Shown here one piece after another: positions 13,008 through 25,277 of a DNA stretch of 43,081 bases. The notes beneath the pieces are model-generated. The model was not told where the DNA came from, made no database searches, and worked only from the letters and a program-made list of their open reading frames with translations. Numbering within the stretch: the stretch's first letter is position 1; the number at the start of each line of letters is the position of its first letter. Origin of the DNA: Acephala macrosclerotiorum (taxonomy: Eukaryota; Ascomycota; Leotiomycetes; Helotiales; Mollisiaceae); the NCBI GenBank assembly GCA_014904845.1, contig MU119577.1:1-43081 (forward strand), in the 5' to 3' direction. A program made the translations under genes and the position numbers.

Positions 13008-15318
13008 TTATATAATTTTGCTGGAATGATACTTGCAGCTCCGATTATGCGCAGTATTTCCTTTCTTCCGAACTAGACTGTATGGCACCATGCATATCCA
13101 ACAGAACTCATACCGACACTTCGTACCTACAGAAAATGTAGGCGTTAGTAAACCCTCAAAAGTGCTTCTCTTTCGTATTAATACGGTAATTGAGGAAGGG
13201 AACATACAAGTCATATGATCACAACCACCATTCTTCTCAATATTCCACCCACACTTCCCATCTATCCCCGGACACTTCTTTGTAAGCTGCGAAATCGCCC
13301 GAATAGATGCCTCCTCCTGCTTACTCTGACCCCTCTCTTTCCTACCACTCTTCTTATAATTATACTCTTCACACGTCTCTCCCTCGTGCCACGTATCGTC
13401 GTGCACGACGCAGACTTTGAAGCCGCACATGATACATCGGAAAATATTTGCATCGCTGCCGTTTTCGTGGATCTGACCAGATCCGCACCCGGCACGACGG
13501 CACCAGCGGAAGTTGGGATCGTTGTTAAGGATTTCTCGGACGGAGAGGTCGTCAAATCTAACATTTCAAATGAGTCGAACTACAAAGACACATTTTCCTA
13601 GTAGGGCATTAACGTACTTCGCGTAGACCTCTGGCGCCGCGTACTGTTGCACTTCGGCATGCTTCAGTAGCACTTCGCAGCCCGACTCAGGACACCTGAT
13701 TTCCTTCCCGCTTTTACTATCCAGCTCCGATACAATCCAACTATTGTAGCAGTCAGCGCATACCTGCGACTTGTGCTCGCAGTTTATAAGGGCAGGAAAT
13801 TTGAAAATAGGTAGCGTCTCAGTACATAACACGCAGTTACGGGTTTCCAGGGTACAAAGCGTTGTACCCAGCTGGTGGATATGTTCTTCTTCTTGCTGCG
13901 GCTGATTAGCGAGCACCACATTTATTTTCTTCTGTTGTGGCGAGGCATAGGCGGGTACACTAGGTGTAGAGGTGTGCTCCTCTTCCTGCTGTTGCTGCAT
14001 GGCGATAGCTCGGGCGGAGACGATTTCGGTAACGCGTTTTAAGCGGGGTGTTTGTAGCCCTGTTGGCTTATTAGCACATGTACGCAGCAACAAGAACGTC
14101 GAAGGCGCTACTTACTTGAAGGTATGTAGGTCTCCAATGCAGTAATAACACGGGGCACTATAATCTCATAGGGGCCGGAATTCTCCATGTCAACAGCCGT
14201 GAGAAACAGCAGGTCGCTCTTTTCCGTGGTCCGCGAAGCGGCAGCCTTCATGAACTCGCCGTTGATGGGCCCCTCGTAGTCAGCGGCCAGATACTGGTTC
14301 AGAAGCTTATGTATTTGATTCGGTGATAGCATCCAGCAGACATCCTGAATGATATTGAGATCATTCAAGGTAGCCTTCTTGAGCTGTAGTAGCTTTGTCG
14401 CTTGCTGTAAAAGTATTAGTAATTACCAAATCAATAGAGCTAGCTTACCATCAAGTGCTCCAGCTGCGAAGCGCCGTTTGGCATGTTATGGATCCTACAC
14501 CACTCCTCAATCTTCGTGATATTATAGTTGATCTGCAGACCACGCTTCCAAGAGAGGAAGTGCCTCCGCATCAATAAGTCATTGAACGCCGTCACGCCGA
14601 CCAGTCTTAGTAGTTCCACGACAGCTTGCGTGATTATCGAGTCCTCAAGATAGTACGCCTTCATCGCCCTATAGACGTTATTGAAGAGGCTGAGGAGGTT
14701 GTCCATGCTATACGCCGCTGTGTTATTGCGCTCATTGGTGGCGAAGCCTGGAAGTGACTGCGATTCGATGATAGCTGGCACGACCATCTTCTGTAGCTCC
14801 TTTTTGAGCACCTTCATCCATGCGTTATAAACGTTAAACTCGAGACTCTCTAAGTCGTGCCTGACGGTCTCTAAGAGCCTGCCATTCTCGCAGTTGTCCG
14901 TTTTTCGCTGTTCATACCAGTCCTCAGCGAGGACGACAAATGAGAACAATTCGTGGACGTTAGACAACCAGAAAGCTCCATGGTTAATCGCCTCGCTGCC
15001 ACCGTGCTGCGTGACTTCTTGCTGAATTGATTGCATAACATTGGCTAAGAAGCGCTCGGATTCCTTGACGAAGCCATTATTCCACATCTCAGAACTGACG
15101 AGGTTCAGGAGATACGCTGGGAAGAGGACTTCCCTGTCGGTCGGCGGTGGTGTAGTAGTAGGTGGAGGGATCTGTAAATTCCTGATCAAGCCCAGAGTGA
15201 CTTCGTGGTTTAGACTATCCACGCCGGCAAGGATGCTTTCAAGCTCCAATTCAACATTGCTCGGGGTAGGATCAAGGCTAGAGCCAGACAGGGTCTGTTG
15301 ATTTACTGTTGAGCCCAT
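13008..15318 (-). CDS. Myosin V tail (DIL) fused to RBR E3 ubiquitin ligase
   Basis: Five exons: 15318-14449, 14404-14116, 14059-13618, 13557-13208 and 13126-13008 (689 aa). Introns of 44, 56, 60 and 81 nt have GT-AG ends and good branch sites (TACTAAT, GCTAAT, TACTAAC). Residues about 60-407 match the DIL cargo-binding domain of fungal class V myosin (SEMWNNGFVKESERFLANVM, FLSWKRGLQINYNI, ending LQTPRLKR). A Gln/Glu-rich linker leads to an RBR module: RING1 from C462, an IBR, then RING2 with GGCDHMTC, where C646 is the expected catalytic cysteine. One uninterrupted exon (14059-13618) holds both the DIL end and RING1, so the fusion is visible directly. No motor, IQ or coiled-coil part of the myosin is present. 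The frame stays open upstream to 15,474, where TGA stops it, with no earlier ATG. The protein would ubiquitinate targets, perhaps cargo bound by the DIL domain; that role is inferred. Confidence 0.85.
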
Positions 15319-15474
15319 TGTCGAAACTGGCCTCGAGCTGCAGGTTGCGTTGAAACGACCCAAGTAAGCGCTTATTAGCTCAGCTAGAGCTGGATCTTGC
15401 AAGTCGGCCGATGTCTCTTCCAGAGATCGAGACGCGAACAGGATAGGAGGTAGGGCATTCGCGGAGACTCGGGC

Positions 15475-16554
15475 TCAGCTTCCTTTTAAGCGGCACATAA
15501 GCGTGGGATATAACGTTACGACGTACATCATGTCATATTCGAAAACTTATTTGATAAGGTGGCTTTTAAAGCCATCCCGGAAAGGAAATTGTGTGATACA
15601 TCTCTTAAATTGCGGGGTCGATCGCCGATCCACCTGCGCTTATTAAAAATGTAATTATTAAAATTTCGTTTAATAATAAAATTATTTTATTAAATGCACT
15701 AATTATTAATTGTTATATTAATAAATTTATTTAAAAAAAAATTTAATTATTAAATATATATAATAATATTATAAAAATAAATAAAAAATTTGAAATTAAA
15801 ATATTAAATAAAAAATAAAAAAATAATTAATTTATAAATTTTAAAAAAATTTAATATTTAAAAATAAATTTATATTTTTTTAATTTTATATTATTAAAAT
15901 TTTTAAAAATAAATAATTTAATAATATTAATTATTATTTTTTACTCTATGCTTTAAACGTAATTTTGAATTATTATACAAATTGTAATTCCAACTTTTAA
16001 ATCCGTTTTAAAAAAGCGAAGCAAATACGCTTCGGACTAGAAAAGCGGTGGAACCACAAAGCAAGTTTTCATCGTGCGGGGTAGCCGTACTAGCAACTGG
16101 CGTGACCACAGACAGCCACCGAAGGCGTTTTTGAACTTTACAATAAATTATCAGTGGTGGGTCAGATTCGACTAGCGCCTCTCATGCCCATGCCCGAATT
16201 GGGAGAACCAGTTGAAAATGTGGACGCAATTACTTAGTCCAAGGATGCTGCTTGAGACGCGACGCTGGGACCCTTGCTTGACATGTGGATCTGTGAATAG
16301 TCGCTTCAAACTACCTGCAGAGTGGTCTGGTAAATTACCCGAGGCCAATAGGGGACACCTAACCTGGGAACGGCGACCCCATGTTACCGCCAATCGCTCT
16401 TTCTATGTAACCACATCTTTTCAATTGGATTATGGGCGTCTGGATTAAATTCCATCCGCCCATTTAATGAACAAGAATCAAACAGAGATTGCCTTCTACA
16501 ACTTCGCTTTCCCGAATTCATTAGACGGATATCAGCTACAACGCAACCTTCAAA
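15475..16554. other. Spacer between two divergent genes, with AT-rich pocket
   Basis: About 1.1 kb between the DIL-RBR frame and the sacsin-like gene. The middle (about 15,643-15,960) is an AT-rich pocket of the same kind as the large block at the window start, with very few C or G. Normal composition resumes at about 16,020. No myosin motor sequence is recognisable here, and the short open frames at 16,172-16,448 match nothing I know. Both promoters should lie here. Confidence 0.7.
16017..16034. repeat. 6-bp inverted repeat beside AT-rich pocket
   Basis: CGAAGC and GCTTCG form perfect arms around a 6-base spacer, preceded by AAAAAAGCG. The position, just outside an AT-rich pocket, mirrors the hairpin at 10,454-10,472, which also contains AAAAAGCG. 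The function is unknown. Confidence 0.4.
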
Positions 16555-19500
16555 ATGGGGCTTCAACCTATCGCTCATAATGCCCAAGTCCAGCGCTTGA
16601 CAACTGCCCTCAAGAATATCTGTCGGGACTATCCGGCTGGAGGTACTGTGCTTCGTGAGCTGTTGCAAAATGCTGATGATGCAGGAGCTACGGTCGTGGT
16701 ATGCAACTTATAAGCCCCGTACAGGCCTAGAATTAATTGAAATACCAGCGTTTCATTCTCGACGAAAGAACTCACCCGACAAGCCAGCTCATTGATCCTA
16801 AGCTTGAACGGTATCAAGGCCCAGCTCTACTGGCATACAATAATGCCATATTCACCAACACAGACTTCTACAATCTCTCCCGCCTTGGTGACTCTTTGAA
16901 GCTCAAAGACGGTTCAACGACGGGCAAGTTTGGACGAGGCTTTAATTCCGTAGGTGTCCCTTCAAAATAGATACCTAGGAAAGTTAGCTTATTGTGCAGG
17001 TGTATAATTGGACCGACTCACCATCAATTGTCTCACGCGAGCGTCTGCTTATCCTAGATCCTCACCTCGAATGGTCTGAGGGTGGCCCTGTGTACGATTT
17101 TGTGGCTAATTCTGAGGAGGTTTCGATACAGAACCACATGGCAGCCTTTCAGGCTGTCATGGAGCATCTTGACCAGCATCTTGACGGTACCGCCATTCGA
17201 ATTCCGCTACGTACTGAAGCGCAAGCAACAAAAAGTGAGATTTCCAACCGTGGAACAACTGTTTCGGAAGTACTGGAAGTTTTTCAGAGCTTTGCGTCTG
17301 AGTTTGGGAACAACGGATTATTGTTTATGAGAAATGTGGAGAAACTTGAAATCAGATCTACAGCAGGGATGTCAATCGGAATCGAGATGGTAGATGGCGA
17401 AACGCTTCGATCGTAAGTGAAACGGATTTGCCTCTTAAAATACTCTTGCTGAATAGAATTCAAAAACTGTAGGCACAAATTGAAGGTCAATAATGCCGTG
17501 AAGAGTTCTCTGGAGAACCTAGAATATTCTTTCGATTATTCTTTCGAAGCAGGGATTGAGTATAGATCTGCTGGAGAATCAAAGAAGACTACGTTCGTTG
17601 TTCACCATAGCATACAACCTGATTTGATGGATAGCGACTTGAGAGATTGGGCACAAGACCAGAAATTAATACCTTGGGTTGCAGTTGCAGCGCAGCTTCC
17701 AGTAAGCAATTTCCGGGCAAATTTTGGCGACTTTACGACTGATTGTTGCACAGATACAGTGCCCAGAGAAGACAAAAGGATCACTATTCACAGTCTTGCC
17801 GCTGCCAATCCTGACCAGTCAGCCTGTACACATCCATGGGCTCTTCAGCATATCACCCGACCGCGCGAGATTGTATCAGTTCAATGATGGAAGCACCCAA
17901 GATCAAACCCCTGCCAGATGGAACAATTGGTTATTGCAGGGACCAGTTCCAGTAGCCTGGGCAAGGCTCCTCAGCTACTTAGCCCTTCTCTATCCTCGTC
18001 AACCAGCTTTTAGAAAGTGGCCGCAAAGCGTAGACGACGTCCGAGACCCCTTGAGCAACGCTACGGCGAACTTGATAGAGATTATTGACAAAGAGTGTCT
18101 CGCTCTTTGGCCTACGGAGGAAGGCTATGTAACAGCAAACGAAGGTTTGCTAGATGCAGGGGATGAGCCGGTAACCTTGAGAGAAGCTCTTCGCGAAGCA
18201 AAAGCACCAATTGTTTACATTCCACAACAACTTCGGCAGAGAGCTAAAGAGCTTTTCAAGGATCGTGTTTTGTGTCCTCGCAGTCTCTGTTCCTTCTTGA
18301 AACATGAGAGCAGTCGGATTAGCCTGTGGAGTGATAAAACAAAGCACAGAATCCTCGAATATCTCTTATCTGAGCCGGGATTCATCGATTACGACGGTCT
18401 TGAACTATTTCCGTTTCAGGATGGGAATTATCGGTCAATCGGAGACTACACTGCGTTTGTTAATCGAGATGAATTTGAAAGAGGCCTCTTTCGCCTCGAG
18501 GATTTTCGTAACCTTGATCTTGACAAACTGTCAGCAGTGGCACAGCGTGCTTTGAGAGATGGGTGTGAAAATTCGACTATACACCCCTCTATTCGCTATC
18601 GTTCAGCCAATTGCTTGAGAGATTATTGCATGACCACTATGTTCAAGAATGTACCAAAAGATCGGGACATGGTTGTGCTGGGCGAGGAACCTACTGCATT
18701 TGTCTCAAAAGTGTGGACCTGGATATCAATGCATCGTGTCAACATACTTGATGAAGCCATCTCTTGCCTTTGGCTACTTCCGTTGAGCAATGGCCATCAT
18801 CGAAATCTCAAACCACGAAGCCCATCTTCGCAGGTGTATTTCGCTCCTGTTGGTGAAATAGGCGAGCTGATGTGGAAATTCGATGCCAAGTCATCTGCAA
18901 AGCCGCTGCCATTGCTCGATACAGGACCAACAGGATCTGCTCCTGGTTTAGTGTCAATTCTTACGGAAAGGGCAGATATTATGTCAAGTCTGTTGATCAA
19001 GGATGCCAGAAGCATAGTTTTATTTCTTCAGTGGTTGCATCAGACATCTCCATTGGTTAATGATGGAGCAGATGAAGAAAAACTTCTGATAGCAAGGCTC
19101 GTCGCATTGCATTTACCTCAGCAGCTCACTTCGTCGGAACGCAACGTTGTCGTCTGGGCTCTTCGTTTTCTTCAAATATTCCAAAAGGTATCGTGGAAGA
19201 CAAAGGGGGGCAGAATGTTAGTGAGACCCGTTCGATGTCTACTAGTCCTAACTAACAGACGATAGGGAGCACGTTTTAACGTGGACCAATCTGAATTCCT
19301 GTAGCAAGTCGATCGGGCTCCTCGACGGTATCAGCCCAGTCCCTGAGATCAGTGGTGTTCAGTTCTTAATCGCAAACTGGCCAAGCCCTTCAGGACAAAT
19401 ACTTCAAAAACTTGAGCTCGCCGCTTGTCTCGGGTCTGTTCAAATCATACAGGATCACATCATTCCGGCCTGGAGCAGTGGGAAGGACAGTAATTGGACT

Positions 19501-22500
19501 TCCACTTGCAAAGAGCAAATGGCAGCATTCATTCTTCTCCATTTCTCTTTCTTACCTCTCGACGTTCAAGTCAAACTTCAGGCGCTCCCCATGGTCCCTG
19601 TTACGCAGCTGAATGGAAAGGAGACTTCAAGATTTGCACTCGCCGCAGAGCTTATTGATCCGTCCGTACCGGAGCTAAGAGGATTATGTTTCGATGATGA
19701 AGAAATATTTCCAAAGAAAAGCTTCTTTCAGAACTTTAGCGTTGCCTTGAAAGGGTGTGGTTTGAAGTCGGCAGTGGATGAAGCCGTGGTTGAACATCGA
19801 GTACGTTGCTACGCAAATACCAAGTATCCACTGTCATACGTACGGGAGCGTGCTCAAAGGCTATTGCAATCTGCCTGTATCTGGGCTTCGCCATTGAAGG
19901 AACAGGAAGGCTCGGACCTGAGACGACTCATGTGGCTCCCGACGGTTGATCTGAGTGGTACTCAGTCGTTGAAAGCCTCAGACGAATGCCGGGGCTGTAA
20001 AGATCGACTGTTAGTCAGTTCTCAGCTCCCGATCCTTACAATTTCTACATCAACCAAGTGGGAAGCGCGGCTTGGCTGGAATAACAAATTACCAGCTCGC
20101 ATTCTACTTTCGCAGCTCAGTTTTGGCGTTCAAAGGAAGGATCGGCAGATTGTTGACGCAGTCCTCAACTACATCTCACAAGATGCCCTTACGGAGCCGT
20201 TAGCCAATGCATTAATGAATCTTCCTTGCGTTCTTGCCAGCAGCGGCTTGTTCGTCGTACCATCACTGGCCTTCCGTCCACAAAAGGGGTCTATTGGCGG
20301 GTGCGAACGTCTACAGCCATATCTTGCAAACGTTGACCGCAAGTTCTGGCAAGATCATCAAGATCTGCTAACAAGGCTTAAAGTTGGAGATCGACTACAT
20401 CCAAGTGATCTACTGAAAGTCCAAATGATATTAGAGGCGAAATCGGTGCTTGAAGAATCCGATGTAGCCGTTGCAATCGAGATCCTTAACCTGGCCAGCA
20501 AGTTTCCACGGGATTCCCTAGCGGGCCTAAAAGTCATCAGTGAAGCTGGAGAGTTTTACCCAATTCAAGATATCAACTTCAACGATCTTGGCTGTTTAAA
20601 ATTGAAGCAGAAGGTCAACCTTACTCATCCAGAAATTCCACTCAGAATAATCCAGAGACTTGGGATTGGCAGTTTGAGGGAGCGATTGATTAAAGGGATT
20701 TTGGAGATTGAAGATGAGGACGATGAGGACGAGTTCGATCAGCGGGAGAATGTGACCACACGTATTGCAGATACGTTGGATCGATATCCAGTTGAATCAA
20801 CTTTCAGAGAATATCTCGCAAATGCAGACGATGCTAAAGGAGCGTCAAGAATCAGCTGGCTATTGGACGAAAGAGTTCACCCTCACAAAACTCTCCTTAC
20901 GCCCGAAATGGAACTGTTTCAAGGCCCAGCATTTCTAGTCCACAATGATGGAGGTAAGTCGTCTTCAATCCTTTGGTTTCAGTAAATTCTTAGAAATGCC
21001 CTTTAGTCTTTAGCGACGACGACTTCAAGGGGTTCAAAAACGTAGGCGAAGGGAGTAAAGCACACGATAGGGAGACTATTGGCCAGTTTGGACGGGGCTC
21101 TCAGACAATGTATCACTGGACAGATGTTCCGATGATCTTGTCGGGAAGATATTTGCTTATCCTCGAGTAAGTTCGATTAATCTTCATCCTCTCCAGTACT
21201 GACCAGTTCGTACAGCCCCCGTCGAGAGGTTTTGCCAAGAAACCAAATCACAGGAAGACACAAGCCGGGTGTTAAACTGGAATTATCCAAACTTAGAGTT
21301 GTTTGCCCAGATCAGCTTGCCCCATTCGAAAGTTTATGGGGCTATACACAAAGCCTTGACAACTACCCTGGGACCATCTTTCGCTTTCCACTTCGCACCG
21401 CCAAGACGAAATCTATCATGAGAGCAAGCAAGAGAAATTTGAACAGTGGCGAAGTCCTCCAGCTCATGGATACTTACTTCAACGAGGCTCGTATATCACT
21501 ACTATTCCTGAGACGGATCAAATCAATATCCTTCAGCACTCATTCAAATATTAATGGTGGATGGTCTGTTACTAGACGGCCGCCATTGGACGAGGACGCA
21601 AAGTCATTCTCTGAGCTTGTCATATGTGAATTCGTTAAGAATCTGGAGTACAGTACTCAAATAACCGGCAAGGACAAATGGTGGGTTGCTATTGAGGATC
21701 TACTTCCAGCGGCCGACCATCTTCCGGACAGCTCAAGGAGGCTAATGAAAAATGTGGAGTGTGGGCTCGCCGCGCTGATTTCTTCGACATTCGATGGTTG
21801 TGATCGTAACATCATACCTCCGAAGCCTATCCAGTCGAGAATGTTCAACACCCTTCCATTACCAATATCTTCAGATCTTCCAATTCACGTCCACGCTACT
21901 TTTTCGCTCTCCGGTGACCGGCAGTCTATAGCAGTAGACGAATATGGCATACAATCTCATGGATCCGAATGGAATAGATATCTTTTTCAAGATGCCCTGC
22001 CAAAGTTATACCTACTATTCCTTGACGACATTGGAACGCAGGTTCGGCAACGTGTATTCGACTTCTGGCCTCAGGAAGAGCCGCCTAAAAGAAGTTGCGC
22101 GGAGCTTCTTTGTGCTTCGTTCTGGAAGGAATTGCCCAAGAGTTCACGACGACTTTTCCCGAAGGCTCAGTTGACTATGGGGCTTCGTCAACGCCGAGCG
22201 GCCGAACTATTTGATATCAATCAAGCGGTATTTGACCTCTTACCGAAGAGTCAGTCCGAGATGCTTGCTTCTCTGCTCATTTCGTTGGAAGTAAAACTAG
22301 TCCGCCATATCCCAACAGAAGTTGCGAAACATCTCAAGGAGGTACAGCCAAAAGTGAAGTCTGTTACAGGACCAATGTTACGGGAACTCTTCAAGTCGGC
22401 CGGAAGCAGAATATGCCTACTAAAAGAATTGGCTGAGAAACCACTTATACTGGAAGTGCTATTCCGCCAGCTAATTCCGGCCGACGCTGACCTTAACGAC

Positions 22501-25181
22501 TTGGACGGCTGCCACCTTCTCCCCCTCGCAGATGGAAGCTTGGCTACATTGAAGTATGCTGATCCCAGTGATGCCGAATCATCGAAGTTCTACGTGGCTT
22601 CCAAGAAAGAGTTGAAGCTCTTCGAATTCGCATCGAGCCATTTAGTGACCTCAAGCACTGGTGCCACACTTGGGCGAATTCTAAAAAGTGGAAAGTTTAA
22701 TTTGACCAGGTTGCGACTCTGTCACATCAGGAAACTACTGGAGATGAGGCCTGTAGTCTCAACCCCGAATCCGGAAACAGAGAGATGGCTCACCGAATTT
22801 TGGGAATTCTGGAACGGGAACATCGATTCATCTCTACCCTCGTCGGATATTGATGGTTTTGATGTTAAACTATTTCGAGCGACACGCGATGGCGTTGACA
22901 CATACGCTACGCCAGTAGAATTCCAGCAACTTGCGGCGGTGGTGGAGCCTTCGATTTTTGAGCATCAACAGCTATGCGATAAAATCCCTGGCCTTTATCG
23001 CTTCAACACCAAATTCATGCCAAAGTCCCTCATGGATAACGAAAAGTCTTTCCACAAAGATATTTCCTTTTATAGGTTTGTTCGGGCGCTACGAGTACTT
23101 GCGGGCCATTCTGGGGTCGGGACCTTCGTCGAGACTCATCTGGACCCTGCTGACGTGAAGGTGATATTTCCCCTACAAAACCTAAATATTATTATAATTT
23201 TACTTTATATCCAAATAAATACTGACAATAAAGCAATTAGATACTTCGAAATCTCGTCATATCCCATCTTTCGGACAAAACTTTCAGCAGTAAATCTGAG
23301 CAATTTCTCGATCTCAGCGCCGATTTGAAATCGGTTCCTCTCTGGCCAAGTTTCCATGCGTCTTCCACCGGTCAGTTAATACCTGCCAGTAATGCCTTCA
23401 TGGCCGCAAACAATCGCTTTTTAATTCCATGGATGAGAGACCGTCATCGGTTCGTCGATCCTCAATTTTTAAGAGATTCCAGAAACCACGATTGCCTCTT
23501 AGAATTGGGAGTTAAGGAACTACCAACCGAAGCACTTCTCAACAACTACGTGCTACCACTGCCATCGACTCTAAGTGACACTTACTGGCAGCATTTTAAA
23601 CCACTTATTGCTGCTATTTCTGGCACTACTTTCTCTGCAGGTTCTTCGCATACCCTTTTGTCTACTTTAAAGCAGAGCAAACTTGCAGTTGATGGAAATC
23701 GCAACTTAAGAAAAGCATGCGAGCTGTACGACCATCAGGACCAAATCTTCGTATCAGCTTTCAGACACCAAAGAGGAACTAGATTCCTCCACGATAGCGT
23801 GAAGGAGTATCGATTGTTTTGGTTGAAAGTGGGTCTTCGTCACCGAGTGGATAGTTTCATTAACCCTGGAGACTATATTCAATGTCTTCAAGTAATGAAA
23901 CTCCGTCTGAGTGCCGAGGATCGACGCATGGATCCGCACCTTGAGCAGGACAGCCAGACAGTTTTATCTCCATTGACTGCTCCCAATTCCAACATTCAGA
24001 GGTTTGGTGCCCATGACTGGTTGGCTATTTCACAGGAGAGTGTTTTTCTATCCAGAACAGCTTTCAATGCCGAATATGAATACAGACAAAATATCATGGT
24101 CTCGGTGGCTACTAAGCAGCGACTGCTATGTCTCTCCGAGGTTATTTCCCATGACTATGTTGGAATTTGTTGGAGTCAAACTTCATTTCCCATTCACCAA
24201 CCAACAAGAGAGATTCTGGGTAAGGTTCCTGGTAACGGCCAGCCGAAAGTCGATACGGTATGGCGACATCTGGAGCAGATGAAGGACGTTGCCCAGCACC
24301 TGAAACGACACCAAATTCGCGACTTTCTTGCTGATCTGTATCTCACCTACGAATACCTCCAAGACCGCCTCCAGGAAAGTATGGCCGGCTTCAATCTCAA
24401 GAATAGTGCAATTTGGCTGAATCTAAATACGTCGGATCACAATGCTGTGCTACTAGATGACATCAAGTCGTCTTGGCATATGATTGAGGAGCTTGTCCTA
24501 TCTAGTTCATTCGATGCTGGGCCAATAAAAGCGGTCAGACCAGGTCTGATGCGTTATGAGAAGCTATTGAGAGCCTTGGGCTGCAGCTCTGTCATCTACC
24601 CTACTGTCACACGTCCCGAGCTCCACTCCGGTCGGACAGTATCAAATTCATTGCGGCAATTGAGGCGTGAAGGGAAGCTGATAGATATCAAATACTCCAC
24701 CGAAGGCAAAGTCATCTATGCACATCGAGTGGTATTAGCCGCGATATCAGAGAAGTGTGCTCTCCAATTTAGTGGTAGATGGAAAGTGGACGATATGATC
24801 GAGTATGATAAGGACATTGATCGGGAGGATTTTTTGTCTTACCACACCTTGTCGACAATGATCAACTACGCTTATGAGGACGAAATTAATTGGGAAGAAA
24901 TGGAGGTCTCGGAGACCGACGATGCCGACGACAAGGCTGTGAAGCTCGACCTGCTCTTAGATCTCCACAAGGGCGCTGACTGCTGGTTGATCCCTGCTTT
25001 AGCATCTCAAGTCGAAGATAAGATTCTAATCGCTGGTAGAGCATTCATAAATCTTGAGAATGTTATAAGGATTCGGGAGCGTGCAGAGCATGTGCGAGCC
25101 AAGGCCGTCGAGCGAATGTGTGCAGAATTTATTGAGCAGAATCGTGATACTGTGGGAAAAGTCCATTCCGGAATACTTTGA
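16555..25181 (+). CDS. Giant sacsin-like protein with two GHKL ATPase regions and BTB
   Basis: Nine exons: 16555-16698, 16749-16949, 17000-17412, 17473-17701, 17754-19216, 19266-20953, 21007-21166, 21216-23160 and 23241-25181, giving 2,727 aa in one frame. The protein opens with a sacsin-type HSP90-like ATPase region: [14 protein letters not shown] at about residues 33-46 supplies the Glu and Asn of the ATP site, followed by FQGP-like [11 protein letters not shown] and [14 protein letters not shown] second copy begins near residue 1,310 ([42 protein letters not shown]); its FGRG loop differs from the first. Residues about 2,545-2,700 form a BTB/POZ domain ([19 protein letters not shown]). Sacsin is a co-chaperone-like protein in animals; BTB domains often recruit Cul3 ligases, so a protein quality-control role is plausible but inferred. 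The donor at 19,217 (GTTAGT) was chosen because it keeps the frame. The start is the ATG directly before the first ATPase region. Confidence 0.88.
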
Positions 25182-25277
25182 GGCTTCTGAGAAGATGGTG
25201 GGATCTGGATTCGGTTATAAGGCTTACAAAGGCCATGTGGCAATTTCATCTTTTCTTTTTTTTTTTTTTTAAATATA

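Noticed and set aside
19188..19265. Intron of the sacsin-like gene starting at GTATCG 19,188
   Set aside because: It gives the wrong phase with either acceptor; GTTAGT at 19,217 with acceptor at 19,265 keeps the frame and gives a 49-nt intron.
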